Positions 1 to 7,251 of a DNA stretch of 44,424 bases are shown here, in pieces (the stretch's first letter is position 1; each line of letters opens with the position of its first letter). Both the position numbers and the translations under genes were made by a program. Source of the DNA: Thermosynechococcus sp. M98_K2018_005 (GTDB lineage Bacteria > Cyanobacteriota > Cyanobacteriia > Thermosynechococcales > Thermosynechococcaceae); contig NZ_DVEH01000059.1 in assembly GCF_015295825.1 (NCBI RefSeq), positions 1 to 44,424 of the forward strand. The letters are read 5' to 3'. The notes beneath the pieces are model-generated. The model saw only the letters and a program-made list of their open reading frames with translations. It was not told the origin of the DNA and did not search any database.

Positions 1-37
1 ATAAAATAGGGAGGTTTCTCTAAATCTGCCCTTAATT

Positions 38-607
38 ATGTCTGCTTCGGCAACGAATTCCCCTTCCCACTGGCGATCGCTACGCAATAATGCCCTGTTG
101 ATTGGGGTAGCGGTGCTGATCACGCTACTGATTCGCGTTTTTGTCGCGGAGTCGCGCTTTATTCCCTCAGAGTCTATGGAGCCAACGCTTTGGCCGGGCG
201 ATCGCATTGTGGTCGAAAAGATGACCTATCGCCAGCGATCGCCCCAACCGGGGGATATTGTTGTTTTCTATACCCCGCCCCTCTTGCAAACCCTTGGTTA
301 TCGCGCCGATCAAGCCCTAATTAAACGAGTGATTGCCACCGCCGGGGATACAGTTGCCGTCCATGATGGCCGAGTTTGGGTCAACGATCGCCCCCTCGAA
401 GAACCGTACATTGCTGAGCCACCCGTTTATACACTCTCCCCAGTCACAGTACCAGACAATATGCTCTTTGTCATGGGCGATAACCGCAACCACAGCAATG
501 ACTCCCATATCTGGGGATTTTTGCCCCTTGAGAATGTCATCGGTCGGGCGATCGCCTGCTATTGGCCCCTCAACCATGCAGGTAAAATTTCCTCCCCGTC
601 TGCCTAA
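38..607 (+). CDS. lepB: Signal peptidase I (leader peptidase)
   Basis: Membrane serine protease that removes signal peptides from exported proteins; active site on the periplasmic or lumenal side. The 189-residue protein has one N-terminal membrane segment (about residues 18-37). It is followed by the S26 family motif SESMEPTL, with catalytic Ser46, and by the general-base lysine in ALIKRV (Lys96). The conserved block GDNRNHSNDS follows near the C-terminus. The length is normal for cyanobacterial LepB with a single membrane anchor. The ATG at 38 is the only reasonable start; the nearest purine-rich stretch (GGGAGG, 8-13) is too far away to be a classical ribosome-binding site. The stop codon overlaps by four bases the stop of the convergent gene. 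Family assignment is firm; which of the usual cyanobacterial paralogues it is cannot be told here. Confidence 0.95.
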   Translation: MSASATNSPSHWRSLRNNALLIGVAVLITLLIRVFVAESRFIPSESMEPTLWPGDRIVVEKMTYRQRSPQPGDIVVFYTPPLLQTLGYRADQALIKRVIATAGDTVAVHDGRVWVNDRPLEEPYIAEPPVYTLSPVTVPDNMLFVMGDNRNHSNDSHIWGFLPLENVIGRAIACYWPLNHAGKISSPSA

Positions 608-918
608 TAGGTAACCAGCCGCATCATTGTGGGGTTGGCATTATCCACCAGTCCCCATTCAGCGGGTAACGGTAGCACTTGTCCCACAGGGGTTGTTTGC
701 GTTGCTTGGACGCAATCGGTCTGCAAGCTGTAGTTCCCATTTCGCAGACTTGAAGCTTGGGCAGGGCGGCTGACTTGACAGGTTTTAATGACCGTTGCTC
801 CCACCTGTAGCGTGCTATGGGTTTGGCTGTGAGCCAAGGGTGTCCAAGAAAACACCGCTACCAAACTCAAGGCGATCGTCGCGACAAGAGACTGCCGCCA
901 AAACTGCATGCTGAACAT
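604..918 (-). CDS. Small secreted protein of unknown function, 104 aa
   Basis: I do not recognise the family. Visible is a clear signal peptide (hydrophobic stretch about residues 8-27, probable cleavage after AHS near residue 31). A mature part of about 70 residues follows, with two cysteines (in KTCQVS and TDCVQ) that could form a disulphide in the periplasm or lumen. The strand-like segment ending in KTCQVS vaguely recalls the first strand of spore-coat-U/fimbrial folds, but the protein is too short to claim this. The start at 918 follows a GGGGGAATT purine stretch; an ATG nine bases further in is possible. It converges on lepB with a four-base stop overlap. Upstream lies the long 919-1356 gap with an HLR1-type site, so light-dependent expression is possible. 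Confidence 0.6.
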   Translation of the reverse strand: MFSMQFWRQSLVATIALSLVAVFSWTPLAHSQTHSTLQVGATVIKTCQVSRPAQASSLRNGNYSLQTDCVQATQTTPVGQVLPLPAEWGLVDNANPTMMRLVTY

Positions 919-1356
919 AATTCCCCCGCCTTCCCTTTATCGGGAAGTCATTGACGAAATCACTTGTAACAATCCCTTAGATTCCTTCCCCCGCTTTTGG
1001 AAACGTGAGGCTTTGAGTCTTGAACGGTGAATACTAAGGTATTGACTGCAAAGAAAAAATGTGAGGAACTGTTTAGAGTTGTAGGTAACTCACTTACTTT
1101 CCCTACACTTTTATTGTAGTCTTTGTAACCAAATCTAGTACAATCCTGTATAAGCTAGTTACAATCCTTTACAAAAGTTCATGATTGAGTCTTAAATAGA
1201 AGCCTTGTCCCATGGATTGAACACACTTAACATTTTGAAAATGACTACAGAAAAGACGTATATCCGATGTTTTAGAACGTGAAGAAGTGACACATTGACA
1301 ATTGGTGCAGCCCCAAGCAATCGCTAGGCTAAAGGCAAACCCTTGGAACCGCCAGT
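919..1356. other. 438-base gene-free gap with regulatory signals
   Basis: Lies between two divergently transcribed genes and is the longest gene-free stretch of the window. I see no coding frame with a ribosome-binding site and no rho-independent terminator. The middle is AT-rich and holds a cluster of TTACA/TGTAA-type words between about 960 and 1180, including an HLR1-type element at 1158-1175 with a weaker copy 21 bases before it. A possible promoter on the plus strand is TTTACA (1168-1173), an 18-base spacer and TTAAAT (1192-1197). That would start RNA about 150 bases before the next gene. This is either a long leader or a small RNA gene. Confidence 0.5.
1158..1175 (+). promoter_or_regulatory. 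HLR1-type element (RpaB binding site candidate)
   Basis: The 18 bases GTTACAATCCTTTACAAA fit every position of the HLR1 consensus as I know it: (G/T)TTACA(T/A)(T/A), two free bases, (G/T)TTACA(T/A)(T/A). HLR1 is bound by the response regulator RpaB, which works with NblS to control high-light genes. A degenerate copy with the same inner spacing (AGTACA, ATCC, TGTATA) lies at 1137-1154, 21 bases or about two helical turns upstream. The second half-site can also serve as the -35 box of the candidate promoter ending in TTAAAT. The match is seen directly; binding is inferred. Confidence 0.6.
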
Positions 1357-2190
1357 ATGTACAGTGAGTCAGAACATACTCCCCAAGCGATCGCTAACCG
1401 ACCCTATCAAGTACGGATTGGTCAATACCTCAATGAGGGCTGGCAAATTTTCAGCACTCAACCCGCTGCCTACATTGGTTTTCTCATTCTGACAACCATT
1501 ATCAATGGTGTGCTCAACAATATTCCGGGGGCTGGCCCAGTTGTTAGTGCGATTTTGGCAGGCTTCTTTGCCGCAGGCTACTACTTTTTCAGCTTTCGCA
1601 TTGCCCGCAACCAAAGACCCGAATTTAGCAACTTCTTTAATGCCTTCAAAAACAACTACTTTCTGCCCATTTTTTTGACGAACACACTCATTGGTTTGAT
1701 TACGAATGTGTTTGTGATCAGTGCCAGCATTCTATTCCTGATTGCGGGCTTGCCCTTCTTTCAAAGCATACTCGAGCAGGCAGCGGCTGAAGCAACAGAA
1801 CCCGATGCCGACTTAGAACAACTGCTAGCGTTACTGGAGCAGCTCCCCTCTGTGCCAGATGCCCTTACCCCCGTTTTAATCTTGGCGGGTGCCATCCTGC
1901 TGCTGCCGGGGGTTTACTTTGGGGTAGCCTATATGTTCGCTGTGCCTTTGGTGGTGGAACACCGGTTTGATGTGTGGCCAGCCCTAGAAACGAGTCGCCG
2001 CTTGGTCTCCCGTGATTGGTGGAGCTTCTTTTTCCTCAACGTATCAATTATTTTCTTCAATACTTTGGGCTTTTGCCTCTGCTGTGTAGGGCTGCTGGTG
2101 ACTATTCCTTGGAGTAGTTGTGTCATTGTGGCGGCCTACCGCGATATTATTGGCCTCATGCCCACCACTGACAATACCAACCAGTTTTAG
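1357..2190 (+). CDS. Integral membrane protein, DUF975/YciC-like
   Basis: A 277-residue polytopic membrane protein. Hydrophobic segments are visible at about residues 35-55, 60-80, 103-132, 170-195 and 228-262. A 40-residue acidic loop rich in Glu and Gln lies near the middle. The segment around VVEHRFDVWPALETSRRLV and the closing PWSSCVIVAAYRDI resemble the DUF975 and glycerophosphodiester-phosphodiesterase membrane-domain group, whose function is unknown; I name it only as similar to that group. The ATG at 1357 has a weak GGAA nine bases upstream. The aminotransferase gene starts four bases after the stop, suggesting co-transcription, although no functional link is obvious. Confidence 0.7.
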   Translation: MYSESEHTPQAIANRPYQVRIGQYLNEGWQIFSTQPAAYIGFLILTTIINGVLNNIPGAGPVVSAILAGFFAAGYYFFSFRIARNQRPEFSNFFNAFKNNYFLPIFLTNTLIGLITNVFVISASILFLIAGLPFFQSILEQAAAEATEPDADLEQLLALLEQLPSVPDALTPVLILAGAILLLPGVYFGVAYMFAVPLVVEHRFDVWPALETSRRLVSRDWWSFFFLNVSIIFFNTLGFCLCCVGLLVTIPWSSCVIVAAYRDIIGLMPTTDNTNQF

Positions 2191-2194
2191 TGCA

Positions 2195-3520
2195 ATGACA
2201 CTGCCCACCCTTGTGGATCTCAACCTCGACCCCTTCTGGATGCCCTTTACGGCCAACCGCCAGTTCAAGCAAAGTCCCCGGCTCCTCGTCTCGGCGGCGG
2301 GCATGTACTACAGGAGTATTGATGGTCGTGAGATTCTCGATGGCACCGCCGGGTTGTGGTGTGTCAATGCTGGGCATTGCCGTGCGGAAATTGCCAGCGC
2401 GATCGCCCAACAGGCGGCAACCCTAGATTTTGCCCCCACCTTTCAGATGGGACATCCGGGACCGTTTCAGGTGGCCGATTGCCTGCGTGCCCTTACCCCT
2501 GACCCCCTTAACCATGTCTTTTTTGCCAACTCTGGCTCTGAGGCCGTGGATACAGCCTTAAAAATTGCCCTTGCCTACCATCGGCTGCGGGGAGAGGGGA
2601 CACGGCAACGGCTCATTGGGCGTGAGCGGGGCTATCACGGAGTTGGGTTTGGTGGGATTTCAGTGGGGGGAATTGCTCCCAATCGCAAGTTCTTTGGTTC
2701 TCTCTTGGCAGGGGTAGATCATCTGCCCCACACCCACAACCTTGAGCACAATGCCTTCAGCAAGGGGCAACCCGCTTGGGGAGCACATTTAGCCGATGAG
2801 CTAGAACGCTTGGTGGCGCTGCATGATGCCTCAACGATCGCGGCGGTAATTGTCGAACCCCTCGCTGGCTCTACGGGGGTATTGATTCCGCCCCAAGGGT
2901 ACTTGGAACGCCTGCGTGCCATTTGCGATCGCCACGGCATTTTGCTGATCTTTGATGAAGTCATCACAGGTTTTGGCCGTCTCGGTGCCCCCTTTGCCAG
3001 TCAGTACTTTGGTGTGACTCCAGATCTCATCACTGTTGCGAAGGGTCTAACCAATGCCGCTGTACCCATGGGAGCGGTGATTGTCCGCGATCAGATTTAC
3101 GACACCTTCATGCAAGGACCAGCGGGGCAAATTGAGTTTTTCCATGGCTACACCTATTCGGGACATCCCCTTGCCTGTGCTGCCGCCTTGGCAACCCTAG
3201 AGATTTACGAGAAAGAAGCCCTATTTGAGCGGGCGGCTTCCCTTGCACCCTATTGGCAGGAGGCCATCCATAGCTTACGGGGTCTTCCCCATGTCATTGA
3301 TATTCGCAACTTGGGTTTGGTGGCAGGGATTGAATTGGCTCCACGGGAGGGGCAAGGAGGGGCACGGGGCTATGATGCCCTCTGTCGTGCCTTTGAAGCG
3401 GGACTGCTGATTCGTGTCACGGGCGATATTATTGCCCTCTCGCCGCCACTGATTGTGGAGCGATCACACATTGATCAAATGGTGGACATTTTGAGTCGTG
3501 TTCTCCGGGAACTTCCCTAA
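2195..3520 (+). CDS. Omega-amino acid (beta-alanine)--pyruvate aminotransferase
   Basis: Class III PLP-dependent transaminase, 441 residues from the ATG at 2195. An open frame reaches back to 2120 but would overlap the previous gene. The sequence follows the beta-alanine:pyruvate transaminase type very closely. It has WMPFTANRQF at the N-terminus, GLWCVNAGH, the PLP phosphate-binding SGSEAVDTALK, ARGYHG-like RGYHGVG, the cofactor-aspartate motif IFDEVITGFGR, and the Schiff-base lysine in VAKGLTNAAVPMG (Lys283). Known members move amino groups from beta-alanine or other omega-amino acids to pyruvate; the exact substrate cannot be read from the sequence. It probably sits in one transcript with the preceding membrane protein. 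Confidence 0.88.
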   Translation: MTLPTLVDLNLDPFWMPFTANRQFKQSPRLLVSAAGMYYRSIDGREILDGTAGLWCVNAGHCRAEIASAIAQQAATLDFAPTFQMGHPGPFQVADCLRALTPDPLNHVFFANSGSEAVDTALKIALAYHRLRGEGTRQRLIGRERGYHGVGFGGISVGGIAPNRKFFGSLLAGVDHLPHTHNLEHNAFSKGQPAWGAHLADELERLVALHDASTIAAVIVEPLAGSTGVLIPPQGYLERLRAICDRHGILLIFDEVITGFGRLGAPFASQYFGVTPDLITVAKGLTNAAVPMGAVIVRDQIYDTFMQGPAGQIEFFHGYTYSGHPLACAAALATLEIYEKEALFERAASLAPYWQEAIHSLRGLPHVIDIRNLGLVAGIELAPREGQGGARGYDALCRAFEAGLLIRVTGDIIALSPPLIVERSHIDQMVDILSRVLRELP

Positions 3521-3568
3521 GCACCGCAGCGTCAAAATCTGAGCATCACTCTCTCCTTGGAGGCTTTT

Positions 3569-3868
3569 ATGTTACGCTTCCTGCCGTTGGCCATCAGTAG
3601 CTTAGTCACGCTGCTGGCGATCGCTCCCCCCAGTCGTGCCGCCTATCCCCTCTTTCCTAATCAGCCGGGTGTCGATGTCTTTTTCCCAGGGCTAGAGTCC
3701 TTTGGGCGGCGACGGACACCACAGTATGATCCCTACAATCCGATCATTTACCGTCCGCCAGGGCAATCTCAGACCTACATTATTGTGCCAGTGCCCTATC
3801 CACCTCGCCCAGTAATTTACCCACCCCCCTATTACCCCTACCCGTGCTACCCATTCCGTTGTAGATAG
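3569..3868 (+). CDS. Small secreted Pro/Tyr-rich protein, 99 aa
   Basis: No recognised function. The ATG at 3569 is preceded at a good distance by TTGGAGG, which decides this start over a TTG twelve bases earlier. A signal peptide (hydrophobic residues 3-20, probable cleavage after SRA at residue 24) is followed by a mature part rich in proline and tyrosine. It ends in repeated P-P-Y-Y-P type units with two cysteines in the last eight residues (PCYPFRCR). Such low-complexity tails are common in small cyanobacterial envelope proteins. It stands alone, 48 bases after the aminotransferase. Confidence 0.65.
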   Translation: MLRFLPLAISSLVTLLAIAPPSRAAYPLFPNQPGVDVFFPGLESFGRRRTPQYDPYNPIIYRPPGQSQTYIIVPVPYPPRPVIYPPPYYPYPCYPFRCR

Positions 3869-3956
3869 AAGAATCTATGCACTGGGGAGATGCCTGAGGT
3901 GGGATTTCCCTGTTACAATGGCAGCTAATTTAGCCATTTTTACTCAAGAGAGATCT

Positions 3957-4424
3957 ATGGCGCAGTTGACGATCGCTCCTGTTTTATGTCACCTTGCCTT
4001 TCCCGTCAGTAATTTGGCGGACACCAAAGCTTACTACATTGATGGGTTGGGCTGTGAACCGGGGCGCGAAAATCCCCATTGCCTGATCATGAAGTTCTAT
4101 GGCCATCAACTGGTGGCTCACGTCACCGATGAACCCTTAACCCCACCCAAGAGCATTTATCCACGCCACTTTGGCTTGATTTTCTTGGCACAGGCTGACT
4201 GGCAAAACCTCTGCGATCGCGTGATGACCAAGGGACTTGACTTTTACCAGCCACCGCGTACCCGCTTTGCCAATACCCCCCTAGAGCACCAAACGTTCTT
4301 TCTTGCAGACCCCTTCCACAACCTGATTGAAATTAAGCACTACCGCCATGTAGAAGCGATTTTTGGCCTGCGGGACCACCGTCATATTGGCGATACCCCC
4401 CTTGTTTCTGCGCCTCAACCGTGA
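3957..4424 (+). CDS. VOC (glyoxalase/bleomycin-resistance fold) family protein
   Basis: 155 residues from the ATG at 3957, which follows CAAGAGAG; an in-frame ATG at 3918 is possible but lacks a ribosome-binding site. The protein opens with the typical vicinal-oxygen-chelate strand (CHLAFPVSNLADTKAYY). It keeps possible metal ligands in the CHLAF, HQLVAH, PRHFGLI and FHNLIEIKHY segments, giving the two beta-alpha-beta-beta-beta modules of the fold. These enzymes isomerise, cleave or modify small molecules with a divalent metal; the substrate cannot be told. The stop shares bases with the GTG start of the next gene (GTGA), indicating translational coupling. A TACAAT box at 3914-3919 could be the -10 of this pair. 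Confidence 0.8.
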   Translation: MAQLTIAPVLCHLAFPVSNLADTKAYYIDGLGCEPGRENPHCLIMKFYGHQLVAHVTDEPLTPPKSIYPRHFGLIFLAQADWQNLCDRVMTKGLDFYQPPRTRFANTPLEHQTFFLADPFHNLIEIKHYRHVEAIFGLRDHRHIGDTPLVSAPQP

Positions 4425-4699
4425 CCCATCTGATTCTCTATAGCAAGCCCGGCTGTCACCTCTGTGAAGGACTGCAAGAGAAGCTAGCCACCCTGAGGGA
4501 ATTTACCCTTGAGGTACGTGACATCACCAGCCGCGATGATTGGTGGCAGGCCTATCAATACGAGATTCCTGTTCTCTACCTAGTGATTGGGGCGCAAGTG
4601 CTTCCCGTACCGCGCTTTTCTCCCCGTGCCAGTGCTGCACACATTCGTCAGCGACTGCAACAACTGGCTAATGCAGGCGGATCAGCGTCCCCTGATTAA
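4421..4699 (+). CDS. Glutaredoxin-like (DUF836) protein
   Basis: 92 residues starting with GTG inside the stop of the VOC gene. The thioredoxin-fold start LILYSKPGCHLCEG has a CxxC motif (Cys12, Cys15), and the conserved cis-proline region is EIPVLYLV. This pattern and length fit the glutaredoxin-like DUF836 family, small cytoplasmic thiol proteins whose partners are mostly unknown. The tight coupling to the VOC protein suggests that the two act together, perhaps in handling of a reactive carbonyl or thiol compound; that is inference. Confidence 0.8.
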   Translation: MTHLILYSKPGCHLCEGLQEKLATLREFTLEVRDITSRDDWWQAYQYEIPVLYLVIGAQVLPVPRFSPRASAAHIRQRLQQLANAGGSASPD

Positions 4700-4846
4700 C
4701 GGCATCATCAATTGACGGGGTACCGCCTTTTTCACAGCAATCGAATACGGCCAAAAATTTAATAGCTAGATTGCATCCCCCCTATGTATCCCATATGTTA
4801 GAAAAGGGTCGTCATCGGCATCGCAAAGCCAATAGGAAACTTACGA

Positions 4847-5560
4847 ATGGTGGATTTTGGAGCAATGCTCTTTCGCGGGCGGGGGGTCAAAATCTCGCAG
4901 CAGTATGCGGTGATTGGCCTAGGGCGGTTTGGCCGGGGGGTGTGCGAGACCCTGCACGGCATGGGCTATGAGGTGCTCGGCAGTGATAACCAAGAGCGAT
5001 TGGTGAATCAAGTGCTGCAGGATCATATTGTGGATCATGCGATTCAACTGGATTCTACGGACCCCCAAGCCCTGAAGGAGGCGGGTCTTTTTGAGTTTGA
5101 AACGGTCATTGTGGCCATTGGCAATCATCTCGATGCCAGTATTATCACGACATTGAACCTGAAGGAGGCAGGCGTGCCCAATGTCGTTGCCAAGGCTTCC
5201 TCAGAGATTCATAAAAAACTCCTAGAGCGAGTCGGGGCAGATCGGGTGGTCTTTCCAGAGTATGAAGCAGGTTGTGAACTGGCGCGATCGCTCACTCGGC
5301 CAGCGATTCTCGATTGGTTTGACCTCGACCCCGAAAAAAGTATTGTGGAAGTCAAAGTGCCTGAGGCATTTCACAACCGTACGGTTGCCGAGGTGGAACT
5401 CCGTAGTCGCTATGGTCTCAACTTAATTGCCCTGCGCTTTGATGATAAGTTTGAGATCAATCCCAGTCCCAACCAGAAGCTCAATAAAGGGGACATCATG
5501 GTGGTGATTGGTGCCAATAACGATATTGATCGCTTTTTGCGTAGTCAACATATTAATTAG
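4847..5560 (+). CDS. ktrA: KtrA/TrkA-type potassium channel regulatory subunit
   Basis: Cytoplasmic regulatory protein that binds nucleotides and gates a membrane K+ (or Na+-dependent K+) channel. The 237 residues contain an N-terminal RCK/TrkA-N Rossmann domain with the dinucleotide motif GLGRFGRG (residues 24-31), followed by an acidic residue after the second strand. A C-terminal TrkA-C domain covers about residues 150-230. The length is normal for KtrA. The ATG at 4847 follows AGGAAAC; an ATG at 4865 is the alternative. No KtrB or other channel gene lies nearby, so the membrane partner is encoded elsewhere. An ECF T-component gene starts ten bases downstream. Confidence 0.87.
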   Translation: MVDFGAMLFRGRGVKISQQYAVIGLGRFGRGVCETLHGMGYEVLGSDNQERLVNQVLQDHIVDHAIQLDSTDPQALKEAGLFEFETVIVAIGNHLDASIITTLNLKEAGVPNVVAKASSEIHKKLLERVGADRVVFPEYEAGCELARSLTRPAILDWFDLDPEKSIVEVKVPEAFHNRTVAEVELRSRYGLNLIALRFDDKFEINPSPNQKLNKGDIMVVIGANNDIDRFLRSQHIN

Positions 5561-5570
5561 GGTATAACCC

Positions 5571-6257
5571 TTGAGCTTTCGCTGCTGGTCGCCGCCGGCA
5601 CGGGTGATGGCGATTCTCCTGTGGATTTTTTGCATTAGTAGTTTGCGGCGGTTGGAAAGTCTGGCGATCGCGACCTTACTGGTGGCGCTCCTCTATCTCC
5701 TGAGCCATGTCCCTTGGCAGCGCTTTGGCAAACGTCTCCAGCAGATGTGGCTCTTCTTTCTGGGACTGTGGTTACTGTTGGCGGTTACCGCGTGGCCGAT
5801 CGCGCTGCTCCTCACGTGGCGTTTGGTCTTGTGTCTTGCCCTTGGCGTGGTGTTGCTAGAAAGCTTGACGTTTAGTGAATGGGTGCAGGTCTGTCGCTGG
5901 TGGGGGCTACCCCCCTTGTTGGTGGATACACTGGCCTTGACCTATCGCTATCTTTTTGAGCTAGAGGGTCAGTTGGCACAAATGCAGCAGGCACTCTTTC
6001 TGCGCGGATTTCGTTTGAGTTGGCACCGCCTTCGCCCGTGGGCACAGGTGATTGGTATCTTTCTCCTTCGCGCCGAGGAACGGGCAGAGCAGATCTATCT
6101 AGCAATGCGGCTGCGGGGCTATGGCCAAGCGCTTCAGCGTCGTCCTCAATTTTCTGAGGGGGCGCCGTGGAGTTGGGGGCTAACACTGAGTGCTGGCTTG
6201 GGGGCGGGATTGTTGGCAATTTATGACGCTTTTGGGGAAATTCAACTACTTTTTTGA
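5571..6257 (+). CDS. ECF transporter T component (CbiQ/EcfT family)
   Basis: Membrane subunit that couples ATPases to a substrate-binding S subunit in energy-coupling-factor vitamin or metal importers. The 228 residues contain hydrophobic helices in the first 110 residues. A cytoplasmic coupling region carries two arginine-glycine motifs characteristic of EcfT (ALFLRGF and LAMRLRGYG), the second preceded by the conserved LRAEERAEQI. The proposed TTG start at 5571 has little support from a ribosome-binding site; an ATG at 5607 would also leave the family domain intact. No A or S component is visible within the window, so the substrate is unknown. It probably shares a transcript with ktrA. Confidence 0.8.
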   Translation: MSFRCWSPPARVMAILLWIFCISSLRRLESLAIATLLVALLYLLSHVPWQRFGKRLQQMWLFFLGLWLLLAVTAWPIALLLTWRLVLCLALGVVLLESLTFSEWVQVCRWWGLPPLLVDTLALTYRYLFELEGQLAQMQQALFLRGFRLSWHRLRPWAQVIGIFLLRAEERAEQIYLAMRLRGYGQALQRRPQFSEGAPWSWGLTLSAGLGAGLLAIYDAFGEIQLLF

Positions 6258-6336
6258 GGTTAGCGGAATACACCAAGAACGGTGATGCATTACTATATTA
6301 ACATTTGTAAATGATTGCCCCTTTGAGATTGCCCCT

Positions 6337-7251
6337 ATGAAACCCAAAAACGCCCTTTTCGTTGCGGAGCAGGTGTGCCTGGTTGGCCACATTGTGGCCA
6401 TGGCCTTTGGCTTAGCGGGGTTGCTCCTCGTCGTGCCCCATCCCGAGTTTATTCTGGCGTTGCCCGCGTGGGGTCAGCAGCTTTTTCAATGGAGTATGGG
6501 AAGCGGGGGTGTCGTTTATATTGTCCTCGGTGCGCTGGCGATCGCCCTTCACACCTATCGCAACTTTGGCCTTGGCAAACTCTTTGGCTTTTTGCTGCCA
6601 GCGGTAGGCATTTCCCTTGCGAGTGAACTGTTGGGGACAAGTACCGGCTTTCCCTTTGGCCATTACGGTTACCTTAGTGGTTTGGGGTACAAAATTGCTG
6701 GACTGGTGCCCTTCACGATTCCCCTCTCTTGGTTTTATATGGGGCTAGTTACGTTTCTTTTGGCCTACAGTGGCTTCATCAGTCGTCCGCTGCGGGAAAG
6801 CAAAGGCGTGGGCTTGGGGGCAGCCTTGATCACGGTGGGCTTGGGAGCAATCTTTTTAACGGCTTGGGATTTTGTCCTTGATCCGGCCATGAGTCAAACC
6901 ACTATTCCCTTCTGGCAATTTCAGGATGTCGGTGAATTCTTTGGTATGCCCTACCGCAACATTCTGGGATGGACGGGCACAGGGGCCGTGTTTATGGGGC
7001 TGGCGATGATCACGTGGTGGCCAAAACGAATGGTGGTGAACCGTGGGCAACTGATTACTCCTTGGGTGGTGTATCTGGTGAATTTTGCCTTTGGGGCGAT
7101 GATTACGCTCACGTCCTTGGATCAACGTTTTTGGATTCCGACAACGCTGGGATTTGTTTTGGGGGTCGTGCCGGTCACAGCGCTGTGGTGGTTTGCCGAA
7201 GCACCCCTAGAGAAAGTTCAGGGGGTCAACATCAATACTGAGCCGGGTTGA
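6337..7251 (+). CDS. cruF: Carotenoid 1',2'-hydratase CruF
   Basis: 304-residue polytopic membrane protein of the CruF/DUF422 type. In cyanobacteria this enzyme hydrates the open (psi) end of gamma-carotene on the way to myxol-type carotenoid glycosides. Seven to eight hydrophobic segments are visible. The conserved inner motifs are SELLGTSTGFPFGHYGY, WFYMGL, AWDFVLDPAM and PYRNILGW, which contain the acidic and histidine residues typical of the family. The partner glycosyltransferase CruG is not in this window. Ten bases GATTGCCCCT occur twice directly before the ATG (6313-6322 and 6327-6336). The last 45 bases overlap the end of priA on the opposite strand. Confidence 0.88.
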   Translation: MKPKNALFVAEQVCLVGHIVAMAFGLAGLLLVVPHPEFILALPAWGQQLFQWSMGSGGVVYIVLGALAIALHTYRNFGLGKLFGFLLPAVGISLASELLGTSTGFPFGHYGYLSGLGYKIAGLVPFTIPLSWFYMGLVTFLLAYSGFISRPLRESKGVGLGAALITVGLGAIFLTAWDFVLDPAMSQTTIPFWQFQDVGEFFGMPYRNILGWTGTGAVFMGLAMITWWPKRMVVNRGQLITPWVVYLVNFAFGAMITLTSLDQRFWIPTTLGFVLGVVPVTALWWFAEAPLEKVQGVNINTEPG

